Origin: Thermanaeromonas sp.
GTDB taxonomy: Bacteria > Bacillota > DSM-521 > Neomoorellales > Neomoorellaceae
Assembly (NCBI RefSeq): GCF_021890735.1
Contig: NZ_JAKKUR010000011.1
Location: 1 to 43,016 of the forward strand
DNA length: 43,016 nt
Direction: 5' to 3'
Below are positions 16,497 to 25,462 of the stretch, piece after piece. Under the pieces are notes generated by a model. It was not told where the DNA came from. It saw nothing but the letters and a program-made list of their open reading frames with translations, and ran no database searches. Within the stretch, counting starts at the first letter, position 1; each line of letters opens with the position of its first letter. A program made the position numbers and the translations under genes.

Positions 16497-17318
16497 TTAA
16501 GAAACAACGGATTTTAAGGTGGCCCTCAAAGTATCCCCCCGCAGGCCCACCCGCAAGGCTTCTAAGGCCAGCACATCCTGGGGCTGCACGTTGCCTAAAT
16601 TCACGTTGGGGCCGAAACGCAAAATGAGTTCCTGTTGCTGGTGCTTTTGGGGCGCCTCCCATATTATGTCTTCGAGCCTTGGTATCCGGCCGGCTAAAAA
16701 TTCTAAGTCTTCCTCTTTAATGAGCCCCCGGCTATCGTAAATAACCACACCCTGACCTGACTCCCGGCCCTCTACTATAACTTTATAGGCTCCGTCCTCG
16801 AGATCCCGCTTGATCTGATTTAGAATAGCCGTATTCTCCAAGGCATCCCGAGGGTCCTTTTTCCCTACCTCGCTTAAAACTCCCAATCCCAGCTCCCGTG
16901 CCCGGCGTATGGCGTAAGTCCTCATTTCCTGGGTTAAGGGGACGGTCCCATCGGAAACTTCAATAAAAGTATAGCCCAATTCTTTTGCCGTCTGCAAGTA
17001 AAGCTCCAGTTTGCCCTGCCAGCAGGCCACCTCCAGGAAAGTGCCTCCCGGAAAGATATCTATGCCGAAGGAGCGCACCAGGCGTATCTTTTCCCGCAGC
17101 AGATCCGCGGGGTAAAATAGCGAGGTGCCAAAACCAAGTTTTAGGAAGTCTATATATGGTGCGGCCACCCTTAAAAGATCGTGCAGCTGGGCCAAACCGA
17201 GCCCCTTATCGATAACCATGGTGAGGCCCTGTTTCCTGGGCTTCTTTTGCTGCCGCCCCGCCAAAGGAAACTCTAAAATACCGTGCCAACCACAAGAGTT
17301 GAGGTCTTTCTCCATCAC
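16497..17318 (-). CDS. comA: Phosphosulfolactate synthase ComA
   Basis: A 273-residue TIM-barrel enzyme that adds sulfite to phosphoenolpyruvate, giving (R)-2-phospho-3-sulfolactate. Family segments seen are DKGLGLAQLHDLL, YIDFLKLGFGTSLFY, FPGGTFLEVA, FIEVSDGTVPL, LSEVGKKDP and IVEGRESGQGVVIYDS. The GTG at 17318 is followed at once by an ATG at 17315; AAGGAGG lies 11-14 bases upstream and either could be used. It is upstream of comB. Its substrate sulfite links it in theme, though not in operon, to the sulfite reductase at 2674. Confidence 0.94.
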   Translation of the reverse strand: MMEKDLNSCGWHGILEFPLAGRQQKKPRKQGLTMVIDKGLGLAQLHDLLRVAAPYIDFLKLGFGTSLFYPADLLREKIRLVRSFGIDIFPGGTFLEVACWQGKLELYLQTAKELGYTFIEVSDGTVPLTQEMRTYAIRRARELGLGVLSEVGKKDPRDALENTAILNQIKRDLEDGAYKVIVEGRESGQGVVIYDSRGLIKEEDLEFLAGRIPRLEDIIWEAPQKHQQQELILRFGPNVNLGNVQPQDVLALEALRVGLRGDTLRATLKSVVS

Positions 17319-17402
17319 TTTTACTTTCGCCTCCTTGAGGGGGAGTTTTTAAAACCTAATTCCCTGTTTACTTTATTCCATAAACTCCCCTAAGGAGACA
17401 GT

Positions 17403-17678
17403 TTACCGGTGTAGCCCGTAAAAAATAAGGGCCACCCCTGCAAGAATCATAAGAAATTTTTCGGCCGTTACCTTCCCCGCCAAACCCCACAGGCCGACCG
17501 CGGTAACCATCATCATTACGGTGGGACCTACCAGGGCCAAAGCAGCATTTATTTTTAAAGCCGTATCCACCCGGTTAAACTTAAGCATAAGACAGGCTGC
17601 CGTCATTTCCACCAGGCTGGACAAAAAGCGCAGGGTGGCCATGCTCAACACGTACTTGTCAAGAAAAAAGAAAAACAT
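17403..17678 (-). CDS. yqhV: YqhV family small membrane protein (DUF2619)
   Basis: A 91-residue protein with three hydrophobic segments and the YqhV family core: MATLRFLSSLVEMTAACLMLKFNRVDTALKINA, of which MLKFNRVDTALKIN is the best conserved part, then LVGPTVMMMVTAVGLWGLAG. In Bacillus it lies next to the spoIIIA cluster; here it is alone, divergent from an MFS gene. GGAGGG lies 6 bases before the ATG. A sporulation role is suggested only by its phylogenetic distribution. Confidence 0.85.
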   Translation of the reverse strand: MFFFFLDKYVLSMATLRFLSSLVEMTAACLMLKFNRVDTALKINAALALVGPTVMMMVTAVGLWGLAGKVTAEKFLMILAGVALIFYGLHR

Positions 17679-17755
17679 GGTAGTCCCTCCCGTAAATCTT
17701 GTATGCCGGGCCGGGACAAAATAGAAGCAGGACTTAAAAAAGGAGTGATAAAGCC

Positions 17756-18976
17756 TTGCAAGCCTCCATGCGGCTTCCCTTCGCTCTTTTATGCACCGTA
17801 CCGTTCATTATGGTGCTGGGAAACTCTATGCTCGTGCCCTTGCTGCCCAAAATGAAAGAAGCCATGGCCGTAAGCCTTTTTCAGGTTAGCCTTTTTATCA
17901 CCGGCTTCTCCCTCCCGGCAGGTATCACCATACCCTTCGCCGGATTTCTCTCCGACCGCTTCGGCCGCAAAATAATTATGGCCCCCGCCCTTATCCTTTA
18001 CGGAACCGGGGGCCTCCTGGCCGGAACCGCAGCCCTTCTGGCAGCCCAGCCTTATTATCTTATTTTAGGCAGCCGCATACTCCAAGGCATAGGCGCCGGG
18101 GGAACCTACCAGCTAGCCATGGCCCTGGTAGGCGACATATTCCAAAGCAACGAGCGGGCTAAAGCCTTAGGCCTGCTGGAAGCCTCTAACGGGCTGGGCA
18201 AGGTTATAAGCCCGATCGCCGGAGCGCTCCTGGGGTTAATAACGTGGTTTGCCCCTTTCTTTGCTTACGGTTTTCTCGCCATCCCCGTAGGAATAGCCAT
18301 ATGGTTGATAGTGCGGGAGCCTAAGCAGGGTATAGGCCAGCACCGAACCATAGCAAGTTATTTCGGAAGCCTAAAGCAGATATTTAAAGAAAAGGGGACG
18401 GGGCTTTTAGCCTGCTTTCTTGCCGGCATGACCGTGCTTTTTCTTTTGTTCGGTGTCTTAAGCCTGGTGGCAGATAGTCTAGAGGCGAAGGGGTGGGAAG
18501 GGATTAAAATAGGGCTTCTTCTTGCCCTCCCCGTAGGTTCCATGGCCCTGACTTCTTACCTCTGCGGTAGCTACCTGCAGAAAAAAAGCGCAAGGATATT
18601 AAAGCTAACCCTTGTAGCAGGCCTGGGCCTGGTGGCAGGTGCCCTCCTCCTTATGGGCTTCCGGCTACCTATTTATCTTTTTCTAATAGCCCTCATCCTT
18701 TTGGGAGTAGGCACGGGGAGCGTCCTGCCCGCGGTAAATACCCTCATTACCAGTTCAACCTCCGCTTCCCAGCGCGGAGGTATCACGTGCCTTTACGGTT
18801 CCATGCGCTTTTTAGGGGTAGCCCTGGGCCCGCCCGTCTTCGGCCTTGCAGCTACTTTAGAAAACCTAACCCTTTTTGGCCTGGCGGCAGCTTTGACCTT
18901 CGCTGTAACGCTGCTCGCCGCTTTCCTGGTGCACGTCAGGGAGATGCTGCCGCCCGATCTCCTTACCCAGACTTGA
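17756..18976 (+). CDS. MFS transporter (drug/metabolite efflux type)
   Basis: A 406-residue Major Facilitator Superfamily protein with twelve hydrophobic segments. The loop 2-3 motif is clear (GFLSDRFGRKIIMAPALILYG, with DRFGRK), and the motif-C-like SNGLGKVISPIAGALLG in segment 5 points to an antiporter of the DHA1 (12-segment) group. The substrate cannot be predicted. The TTG at 17756 is about 10 bases after AGGAG; the ATG 12 bases later is an alternative. It is convergent with phoU, 16 bases apart, with only the short palindrome AAGTTAACTT between them. Confidence 0.92.
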   Translation: MQASMRLPFALLCTVPFIMVLGNSMLVPLLPKMKEAMAVSLFQVSLFITGFSLPAGITIPFAGFLSDRFGRKIIMAPALILYGTGGLLAGTAALLAAQPYYLILGSRILQGIGAGGTYQLAMALVGDIFQSNERAKALGLLEASNGLGKVISPIAGALLGLITWFAPFFAYGFLAIPVGIAIWLIVREPKQGIGQHRTIASYFGSLKQIFKEKGTGLLACFLAGMTVLFLLFGVLSLVADSLEAKGWEGIKIGLLLALPVGSMALTSYLCGSYLQKKSARILKLTLVAGLGLVAGALLLMGFRLPIYLFLIALILLGVGTGSVLPAVNTLITSSTSASQRGGITCLYGSMRFLGVALGPPVFGLAATLENLTLFGLAAALTFAVTLLAAFLVHVREMLPPDLLTQT

Positions 18977-18992
18977 GCAAGTTAACTTGGTT

Positions 18993-19703
18993 TCAATCAT
19001 TCAACTCCTTTCTTTCGCCCGTTTCCAGGTAGATGGCTTCTTCGGCAATATTGGTAGCGTGATCAGCTATGCGCTCCAAGTACCTGCTTACAAAGAGGAG
19101 ATAAGTGGCCTGGGTTATGGTCCGAGGGTTTTCCATCATAAAGACCAGTAACTCCCGGAAGATCTGGTTATGCAATTGATCGACCTGGTCATCGGCTTCG
19201 GCCACGGCGTAAGCCAGTTTAACATCACCATGGACATAAGCATCCAAGGCCTGCTTCACCATATTTTGAGCCAGCTCTGCCATGCGCGGGATGTCTATCA
19301 AGGGTTTGATGAGGGGCTGGCCCGTGGCTATTATCCTGTTGGCCGTACGGGCGATGTCTACCGAATAGTCGGCTATCCTTTCCAGGTCGGTTATTATCTT
19401 GAAGCCGGCCGCGATCTTCCGTAAATCCTTGGCCATAGGTTGCTGGGTAGCAATGAGCTTGAGGCACTGGTCCTCTATCTGAAGCTCTAGCTCATCTACC
19501 ACAGTATCCCCCTCAATAACCTCATTGGCTATCTTAGAATCGAGCTTAGCCAGGCTCTCCACCGCTTTGGCTATCACCTGCTCCACGATACTCCCCATGC
19601 GCAGTATTTCCTGTTGGAGGCTTTCCAGGGATTGGTGGAAGTTGTGACGTATGCTTCCTGCCATGGTCCTATCTCCCCTTAAGGTTTCTATAGTATTATG
19701 CAT
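18993..19703 (-). CDS. phoU: Phosphate transport system regulator PhoU
   Basis: A PhoU of 236 aa with two tandem three-helix domains (residues about 20-115 and 120-225). The metal-binding motif of each is visible: DLERIADYSVDIART and YLERIADHATNIAEEAIYLE. It restrains the Pst transporter and the PhoR kinase when phosphate is plentiful. Start choice: the ATG at 19703 has a near-perfect AAGGAGGTGG 11 bases upstream; the ATG at 19664, preceded by GGGGAG, is closer to the usual family start and may also serve. It lies downstream of pstB with a 280-base gap that contains a possible promoter. Confidence 0.93.
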   Translation of the reverse strand: MHNTIETLRGDRTMAGSIRHNFHQSLESLQQEILRMGSIVEQVIAKAVESLAKLDSKIANEVIEGDTVVDELELQIEDQCLKLIATQQPMAKDLRKIAAGFKIITDLERIADYSVDIARTANRIIATGQPLIKPLIDIPRMAELAQNMVKQALDAYVHGDVKLAYAVAEADDQVDQLHNQIFRELLVFMMENPRTITQATYLLFVSRYLERIADHATNIAEEAIYLETGERKELND

Positions 19704-19752
19704 ATTATATTCCACCTCCTTTATTCTGTCACCTTCTCTCTTTTGTGAATAT

Positions 19753-19781
19753 TGTATACTTTACCTTCCATCTCTTCCCAA
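19753..19781 (-). promoter_or_regulatory. Candidate phoU promoter
   Basis: TTGGGA (19776-19781), 17 bases, TATACA (19753-19758) on the minus strand, about 50 bases before the phoU start. The match is moderate. The rest of the pstB-phoU gap (up to 19983) shows no gene or clear hairpin. Confidence 0.35.
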
Positions 19782-19983
19782 ATTGCTTCCATAAAATTCC
19801 CTATCTTCTTTAGATACACATTGCGGTTGCCTTTTATCTTTAGTACCTTTGGGGAACGGATTTGTCCTCCAGATCTTTAAATACGCGCCGCCGAATTTTT
19901 CTTTAGTGCCGCGCCCTGGTGGCCTTCCCGTTTACCCTCTTCCCCTTGTAACCTTCGCCATCTTCCGGGCCCGCCAGACTGCT

Positions 19984-20742
19984 TCATCCGAAGCGCCCGG
20001 TTATATAATCCTCCGTACGCTTGTCCCTCGGCCTGGTAAAGATGATGGCCGTATCGTCGTATTCTATTACTTCTCCGTTTAAAAAAAAGGCCGTGGTATC
20101 CGAAATCCGTGCTGCTTGCTGCATGTTATGAGTCACAATTACGATGGTGTACTTTCCCTTAAGAGATAAAACCAGCTCCTCTATCTTTAACGTGGAAATG
20201 GGATCCAGAGCGGAAGAAGGCTCGTCCATAAGGATCACTTCCGGCTCCACGGCCAGACAACGGGCGATGCACAGGCGCTGCTGCTGGCCGCCGGAAAGGC
20301 TTAAAGCAGAGCTCTTCAAGCGGTCTGCTACTTCATCCCACAGCGCGGCCGCTTTTAGGCTCCTTTCTACAATTTCGTCCAACTGTTTTTTCTTGGTTAT
20401 CCCGTGCACGCGGGGACCATAAGCCACATTATCGTAAATGGACATAGGGAAGGGGTTGGGGCGCTGGAAGACCATACCCACGCGTCTGCGGAGGGCTATA
20501 ACATCGGTGTCCGGAGCGTAGATATTTTGGCCGTCCAGAAGGACTTCCCCGGAAAGGTGGGTGTTTTCAATAAGATCGTTTAACCGGTTAAGGACCCGCA
20601 GGAAGGTGGACTTCCCACATCCTGAAGGCCCTATGAGGGCGGTTACGGAATTCTCCGTTATAGTCAGGTTTATATCTTTCAGCGCCCAGGTATTTCCATA
20701 GTAAAAATTTAAATTTCTGACTGTTATTTTGGGTTTGCCCAT
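19984..20742 (-). CDS. pstB: Phosphate ABC transporter ATP-binding protein PstB
   Basis: A 252-residue ATPase of the high-affinity phosphate importer. Walker [10 protein letters not shown], the PstB-typical [12 protein letters not shown]-loop [24 protein letters not shown], signature [15 protein letters not shown], Walker [14 protein letters not shown] and switch [13 protein letters not shown] are all present. It should pair with the PstC and PstA membrane subunits and the PstS binding protein, none of which is next to it: upstream is the fhs terminator. GAGGGTG lies before the ATG. Its promoter carries PhoP-box-like repeats. Confidence 0.96.
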   Translation of the reverse strand: MGKPKITVRNLNFYYGNTWALKDINLTITENSVTALIGPSGCGKSTFLRVLNRLNDLIENTHLSGEVLLDGQNIYAPDTDVIALRRRVGMVFQRPNPFPMSIYDNVAYGPRVHGITKKKQLDEIVERSLKAAALWDEVADRLKSSALSLSGGQQQRLCIARCLAVEPEVILMDEPSSALDPISTLKIEELVLSLKGKYTIVIVTHNMQQAARISDTTAFFLNGEVIEYDDTAIIFTRPRDKRTEDYITGRFG

Positions 20743-20777
20743 AACACCCTCTGCCCTGCTTTTTGTTTCCCCATGTA

Positions 20778-20831
20778 ATTATAAGCAGTTATCATTAAGT
20801 ATGAGTTAGTTGTTTATTAAGCTTAAATTAA
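20778..20831 (-). promoter_or_regulatory. pstB promoter with four PhoP-box-like repeats
   Basis: On the minus strand four hexamers lie at an exact 11-base period: TTAATT (20826-20831), TTAATA (20815-20820), CTAACT (20804-20809) and TTAATG (20793-20798). A perfect TATAAT follows at 20778-20783. No good -35 is present, as expected of a promoter needing an activator. The pattern resembles the Bacillus PhoP box (TTAACA-like repeats with 5-base spacers), and the downstream genes are pstB and phoU. Confidence 0.55.
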
Positions 20832-20863
20832 GGCTGCGCCTAATGAAAAGTGCGCGGGCCGAC

Positions 20864-20902
20864 AAAAAAGCGGCGGCAAGCTTAAAACCGACTTGCCGCC
20901 GC
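20864..20902 (-). terminator. Intrinsic terminator of fhs
   Basis: A perfect 11-bp stem (GCGGCGGCAAG with CTTGCCGCCGC) and an 11-base loop, followed on the minus strand by T6. It starts 31 bases after the fhs stop. Confidence 0.92.
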
Positions 20903-20932
20903 AAGCTAGCTTACGTTTAGAACAAGCAAGTA

Positions 20933-22687
20933 TTAGAATAAGCCTTTAACTACCCCCGTCTCTACATCTACATCGATCCTGCGGAAAGCCGGATCGGAAG
21001 AGGTGCCCGGCACTAAGCGTATCTCTCCGCAGAGAGGAACGAGGAATTTGGCCCCGGCGAAAACCAAAACATCCCGTATGGGCAGGGTCCAGCCTTTAGG
21101 AACGCCTTTAAGGTTGGGATCGTGGCTCAGGCTCAAATGAGTTTTGGCCATCATGGTGTAGAAGTCGGGATACTTTTCCTGGAGAACTTTGGCTTTAGCT
21201 TCGGCAGCCGGCAGCCACTGCACGCCATCCGCACCGTACACTTCGCGGGCTATTAATTCCACCCTCTCCATGAAGGGCATCTCTAAGGGGTAGAAGAATT
21301 TGAAATCTACCTCTTCCTGGCTGGCATCTATTACTGCATCGGCCAATTCCAGGGCTCCGTCGCCGCCGTACCTCCAGTGGTTGCTTATGGCGCAGCGGGC
21401 TCCCGCCTGCTCCACATACCGCCGAATAAGCTTGTGCTCTTCTGGTGTATCGGTGGGGAAGGCATTAATGCATACTACCGGCTTGACACCGGACTTCTTC
21501 ACAATGCCGATGTGGTGCAGGAGATTTTCGATACCCTTCTCCAGCAAGGGGAGGTTTTCCTTAGTGTAAGCCTCATCCAAGGGACGCCCGGGCACTACCG
21601 CGGGCCCGCCTCCGTGCATCTTCAGGCTCCGCACCGTAGCTACGATAACCGAGACGTTGGGTTTAAGCCCGCTGTGGCGGCACTTTACGTTTACGAATTT
21701 CTCAAAACCTATGTCCGCACCAAAGCCGCTCTCCGTACAATGGTACTCGAAAAGCTTAAGCCCTATGCGGTCACCTATGATAGAGGATTGGCCCACGGCT
21801 ATATTGGCGAAGGGGCCGGCATGCACCATTACGGGCTGGTACTCAGCAGTCCAGCATAAGGTGGGGTTGATGGATTCCCTCATGATGGCGCACATGGCGC
21901 CTGCTACCTCTAGATCTTCGGTGGTGATGGGGTTGCCTTGCCGGTCGTAAGCCACTATTATCCGGCCAATGCTTTCCCGCATATCCTTAAGGTCGCGGAC
22001 CATGGCCAGAATAGCCATAAGTTCTGAGGCCACGCTGACCATAAAGCCCGACTGCATGGTAACGCCGTCCATCTCGTTACCTAAGCCGATGACTATGTTC
22101 CTTAGCGCCTGGGCGCCCAAGTCCATTACCCAGCGCTGTTCGATCTTTTTAGGATGGATATTGAGGCGCCTTAGGCCCCTCTTGGCCAGCTCTTCATCAG
22201 TATAGTTGGTCTCGTGCTGCATCCGGGCAGTAAGGGCTACCATCATAAGATTGTGGGCGTTGGTAATGTTGTTGATATCCCCGGTTAAGCCTAAGGAAAA
22301 TTCTGTCATGGGTATGAGCAAAGCATTGCCGCCGCCAGCAGCGGTACCCTTTATGTTAAAGGTCGGTGCAGAAGATGGCTGCCGGATACAACCCCCGGCA
22401 TTCTTACCCCTCTTGGCCAGGCCTTCTATAAGCCCCAAGGTGGTAGTCGTCTTACCTTCTCCCAAGGGAGTAGGGGTAACCGCCGTAACTTCGATGTACT
22501 TACCGTCGGGCTTGTCCTTAAGCCTCTCCAGAATCTTCATATAATCCAGCCGACAGAGCCTACCGTAAGGAATTACCTCGTCCTTTTTTAACCCGAGCCT
22601 GTCCGGTACTTCCTCAGGTTTGGGCATGTTCTTTTCCGCTTCTAAAGAGATCTGCCAGTCGGGCATTTGGGTAGGATCCCAGGGCAT
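20933..22687 (-). CDS. fhs: Formate-tetrahydrofolate ligase (long subtype)
   Basis: ATP-dependent formation of 10-formyl-THF from formate and THF: an early step of the methyl branch of the Wood-Ljungdahl pathway and a source of C1 units. The P-loop [13 protein letters not shown] is at about 71-83, followed by [20 protein letters not shown] and [17 protein letters not shown]. The start is the ATG at 22687 with AAAGGAGG upstream; the frame is open to 22726 but has no ribosome binding site there. At 584 aa it is longer than the usual 555-560. Inserts such as [23 protein letters not shown] (core [12 protein letters not shown]) resemble, from memory, the long forms of sulfate-reducing deltaproteobacteria. 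It is monocistronic, with its own terminator. Confidence 0.95.
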   Translation of the reverse strand: MPWDPTQMPDWQISLEAEKNMPKPEEVPDRLGLKKDEVIPYGRLCRLDYMKILERLKDKPDGKYIEVTAVTPTPLGEGKTTTTLGLIEGLAKRGKNAGGCIRQPSSAPTFNIKGTAAGGGNALLIPMTEFSLGLTGDINNITNAHNLMMVALTARMQHETNYTDEELAKRGLRRLNIHPKKIEQRWVMDLGAQALRNIVIGLGNEMDGVTMQSGFMVSVASELMAILAMVRDLKDMRESIGRIIVAYDRQGNPITTEDLEVAGAMCAIMRESINPTLCWTAEYQPVMVHAGPFANIAVGQSSIIGDRIGLKLFEYHCTESGFGADIGFEKFVNVKCRHSGLKPNVSVIVATVRSLKMHGGGPAVVPGRPLDEAYTKENLPLLEKGIENLLHHIGIVKKSGVKPVVCINAFPTDTPEEHKLIRRYVEQAGARCAISNHWRYGGDGALELADAVIDASQEEVDFKFFYPLEMPFMERVELIAREVYGADGVQWLPAAEAKAKVLQEKYPDFYTMMAKTHLSLSHDPNLKGVPKGWTLPIRDVLVFAGAKFLVPLCGEIRLVPGTSSDPAFRRIDVDVETGVVKGLF

Positions 22688-22911
22688 GAAACTTTCAGCC
22701 TCCTTTGCCGGAAATGGTCTAGCCATTGGACCGGTTATACTTTTTTAAAATTATTCGCCATAAGAGGAGCAGTTCCTTCTAATACTACTTCCAAAAGGAT
22801 AAAAAATTAAACTCAGGGAAAACCTCTTGATAAACCCCACTAAAGGAGAGAACCCTCCTGGCCCGCACATGGTTTACGCCACATAGAACGCCTGAGAAAC
22901 CACACTCACAT
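22688..22911. other. Intergenic region between nadC and fhs
   Basis: These 224 bases hold no convincing gene. On the minus strand, just after nadC, a small hairpin AGGAG-GGTTCT-CTCCT is present without a proper T run. Nearer fhs the sequence is AT-rich (TTTAAAAAAGTATAAC) and may hold its promoter, but no good -35/-10 pair was found. I looked for a THF riboswitch and saw none. Confidence 0.3.
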
Positions 22912-23745
22912 TTAGATAAGCTCCAGACTTAAATCCAAGGCCGAAACGCTGTGGGTCAGGGCCCCCACGGAAATGAAATCAACCCCAGCCGCTGCCACCT
23001 CTGCCACCCGGTCCAGAGTAATGCCTCCGGAAGCTTCTATTAAAGCCCGCCCGGAAGCCATTTTTACCGCCTCCCGGATCTCTGCCAGTTCCATGTTATC
23101 GAGCAAAATAAGATCTGCTCCGCCGTCTAAAGCCTCGGCCACCTGCTCCAGGGTCTCCGCTTCTACCTCCACTTTCGTGGTAAAGGGTATGGCCTCCCGC
23201 ACCCGTTTTATGGCCTGCACAATACTTCCGGCTGCCTTTAGGTGATTATCCTTAATGAGCACGGCATCCCCCAGATTCCACCGGTGGTTTACCCCCCCTC
23301 CCATGCGTACGGCATATTTATCCAAAAGCCTAAGTCCAGGTACGGTTTTACGGGTGTCGCATATCCGAGCCTTATAAGGCTTAACCCTTTCTACGTAAAG
23401 GGAGGTGAGGGTGGCGATGCCGGACATGCGCTGGAGGAAATTTAGGGCCACCCGCTCACCTCCTAAAATGGCCCAAAGCGGCCCTTCTACCCTCGCCACC
23501 TCCTGCCCGGCCCGTACACGGCTGCCGTCACGGACCAGGGGGGTAAGGGTACAACCCGGGGGACAAAGCTTAAAAACGAGCTCAGCCACAGGTAGCCCCG
23601 CTATTATCCCCTCTTGTTTGGCCAGGATCACCCCATAACCCCGGTCAGCAGGAGAAAAGAGGGTCATGCTGGTTATATCCCCGGCCCCCAAATCTTCCTC
23701 CAAAGCCCGCTTGACTATATCCGTTACCGTAAGCACGTTAAGCAT
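22912..23745 (-). CDS. nadC: Nicotinate-nucleotide pyrophosphorylase (carboxylating)
   Basis: Quinolinate phosphoribosyltransferase (277 aa), which converts quinolinate and PRPP to nicotinate mononucleotide, the last step of this de novo NAD branch. Key segments are LEEDLGAGDITS at the N-terminus, RKTVPGLRLLDKYAV with MGGGVNHRWNLGDAVLIKDNH in the active site, and EVEAETLEQ, LILLDNM, EASGGITLD in the barrel. GGAGGG lies 13 bases before the ATG; it sits in one copy of a 30-base repeat duplicated from the end of nadB. Third gene of the nadA-nadB-nadC operon. Confidence 0.96.
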   Translation of the reverse strand: MLNVLTVTDIVKRALEEDLGAGDITSMTLFSPADRGYGVILAKQEGIIAGLPVAELVFKLCPPGCTLTPLVRDGSRVRAGQEVARVEGPLWAILGGERVALNFLQRMSGIATLTSLYVERVKPYKARICDTRKTVPGLRLLDKYAVRMGGGVNHRWNLGDAVLIKDNHLKAAGSIVQAIKRVREAIPFTTKVEVEAETLEQVAEALDGGADLILLDNMELAEIREAVKMASGRALIEASGGITLDRVAEVAAAGVDFISVGALTHSVSALDLSLELI

Positions 23746-23750
23746 AACTT

Positions 23751-23846
23751 GCTTCCGCCCTCCTTAACTAAGAAATGCCCACCTATGGCTGCTGTTCGGG
23801 CGGGACAGCCAAAGCAGCTTCCGGCCCTCTTAACTAGGAAATGCCC
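23751..23846. repeat. Imperfect 30-bp direct repeat around the nadB-nadC gap
   Basis: Copies at 23751-23780 and 23817-23846 match at about 28 positions with one single-base indel in each; their shared core is TTAACTA and GAAATGCCC (plus strand). The right copy contains the nadB stop codon. The left copy supplies the GGAGG for nadC. The 36 bases between can form a TGGCTG/CAGCCA hairpin. Confidence 0.8.
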
Positions 23847-25459
23847 TCAGTACGCCAAACCTCGAGGGGGGTTACTTTCAACTCTTCTTTTCGCAGCACT
23901 AAATGTCTGCAGTAGGCGGGGTCAACCCCGGGGAAGTCTGTCCTGTAATGAACCCCGCGGCTCTCTTTGCGCCAGGCCGCAGCTTCCACCACCAGGCGGG
24001 CAAGGAGAAGTAAATTACTGAGTTCCGCTTCCCGCCGGGTTCTAGCCTCCTTTTTTAGCAAGGGCCATAAGGCTTCCAGCCGGGCAGTTGCTTCCTTAAG
24101 GCCCGGCCCGTTACGCACCAACCCCGCCCAGCGCTCCATTGTTCTTTTTATCAACTTCTGTTTGTCTTCCTCAGAAAAAGCCTCCTCCTTAAGCCTGCAC
24201 GACAAAGGAGGGGGATTGATAATCCTCCATTCTTTTTGCAAAATGTCGGCCGCTATCCGGCCCCCGAAGACAACGGCTTCTAGAAGGGAATTGCTGGCCA
24301 GGCGGTTGGCTCCGTGCGCGCCCGTGCAAGCCACCTCCCCGCAGGCATACAGGCCTTCTAGATTTGTCCGGCCGTAAAGATCCGTCCGCACCCCGCCTAT
24401 CCAATAATGGGCAGCCGGAGCTACGGGGATCCAGTCACGGCATACGTCCAGGCCCAGCCTGCGGCAGGTGGAAACCACAGTGGGAAAGCGCTTCTCCAGC
24501 ATTTCCGTATCTAAATGAGTGACGTCTAAGAAGACGCAGCGTGTGCCCGTACGGTCCATTTCTTTCATTATGGCCCTGGCTACCACGTCCCGAGGGGCCA
24601 GCTCGGCGAGGGGATGGTAGCGGGGCATAAACCTTTCCCCATGCCTGTTCCTTAAAACAGCCCCCTCTCCCCTTAGCGCCTCCGTAATTAAAAACCCCGG
24701 GGCTCCCGGGTGGGCCAGGACAGTCGGGTGGAACTGGTAAAATTCCAGGTCCATGACCTCCGCGCCGGCCCGGAAGGCCATGGCCACACCATCCCCCGTA
24801 GCTACCGGCGGATTGGTGGTAATAGGATAAAGCCGGCCGGCTCCTCCGGTAGCCAAAACCGTGGCTCTGGCCAGGATAGCCTTAACCCTCCCCTCTCCGT
24901 CTAAAACCAGCGCGCCGTAACACCGGCGGCCGTCAGCCAGGAGGTCCAAGGCCATGGTGCGGGGAAGGAGACGGATATTCTTTTCCGCAGCGGCCCGGGC
25001 GGCCAACCCCTTCCATACCACTGCCCCCGTGGCATCACCGCCGGCATGGAGTACGCGGCGGTGGCTATGGGCCCCCTCTTTGCCCAGGTGGAGACCCCCG
25101 CCTTCCCGGTCAAAGGGTATACCCCACTCCATAAGCTCCTCGACCCGCCGAGGTCCTTCGGTAACCAGGACCCTTACTGCCTCCGGATCGTTTAATCCGG
25201 CACCAGCCCTTATGGTGTCCCGGGCATGGAGTGCGGGTGAATCTTCCTCGTCTATAGCTGCTGCAATCCCCCCTTGAGCGAGTTCCGTCGAGCACTGGGA
25301 AGGGTCATCTTTGGTGATCATCACGACCCGGTACCGGGAGGCTACTTTTAAAGCCGTGAAAAGACCTGCTATACCGCTACCTACTATCAAAACATCGGTC
25401 TCTTCCCGGGGGAGAGAACTCAGGTCAAAATTAACCAGATAGGAAGGTATCCCTTGCAT
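23834..25459 (-). CDS. nadB: L-aspartate oxidase
   Basis: A 541-residue flavoprotein that oxidises L-aspartate to iminoaspartate. The FAD-binding start VLIVGSGIAGLFTALKVA is at about 24-41. The fumarate-reductase-like active-site parts follow: STELAQGGIAAA, HSHRRVLHAGGDATG, EFYQFHPTVL, HYWIGGVRTDLYGRT and LYACGEVACTGAHGANRLASNSLLE. In an anaerobe, fumarate rather than oxygen is the likely electron acceptor. It starts 3 bases after the nadA stop. The C-terminal helical domain ends YCRHLVLRKEEL. A short duplicated block follows it before nadC. Confidence 0.96.
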   Translation of the reverse strand: MQGIPSYLVNFDLSSLPREETDVLIVGSGIAGLFTALKVASRYRVVMITKDDPSQCSTELAQGGIAAAIDEEDSPALHARDTIRAGAGLNDPEAVRVLVTEGPRRVEELMEWGIPFDREGGGLHLGKEGAHSHRRVLHAGGDATGAVVWKGLAARAAAEKNIRLLPRTMALDLLADGRRCYGALVLDGEGRVKAILARATVLATGGAGRLYPITTNPPVATGDGVAMAFRAGAEVMDLEFYQFHPTVLAHPGAPGFLITEALRGEGAVLRNRHGERFMPRYHPLAELAPRDVVARAIMKEMDRTGTRCVFLDVTHLDTEMLEKRFPTVVSTCRRLGLDVCRDWIPVAPAAHYWIGGVRTDLYGRTNLEGLYACGEVACTGAHGANRLASNSLLEAVVFGGRIAADILQKEWRIINPPPLSCRLKEEAFSEEDKQKLIKRTMERWAGLVRNGPGLKEATARLEALWPLLKKEARTRREAELSNLLLLARLVVEAAAWRKESRGVHYRTDFPGVDPAYCRHLVLRKEELKVTPLEVWRTEGIS

Positions 25460-25462
25460 GTT

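Noticed and set aside
22688-22726. Longer fhs start at 22726
   Set aside because: No ribosome binding site there, and the AAAGGAGG for the ATG at 22687 would lie inside it.
22740-22911. THF or other riboswitch before fhs
   Set aside because: I saw no match to conserved riboswitch cores and no terminator-antiterminator pair.
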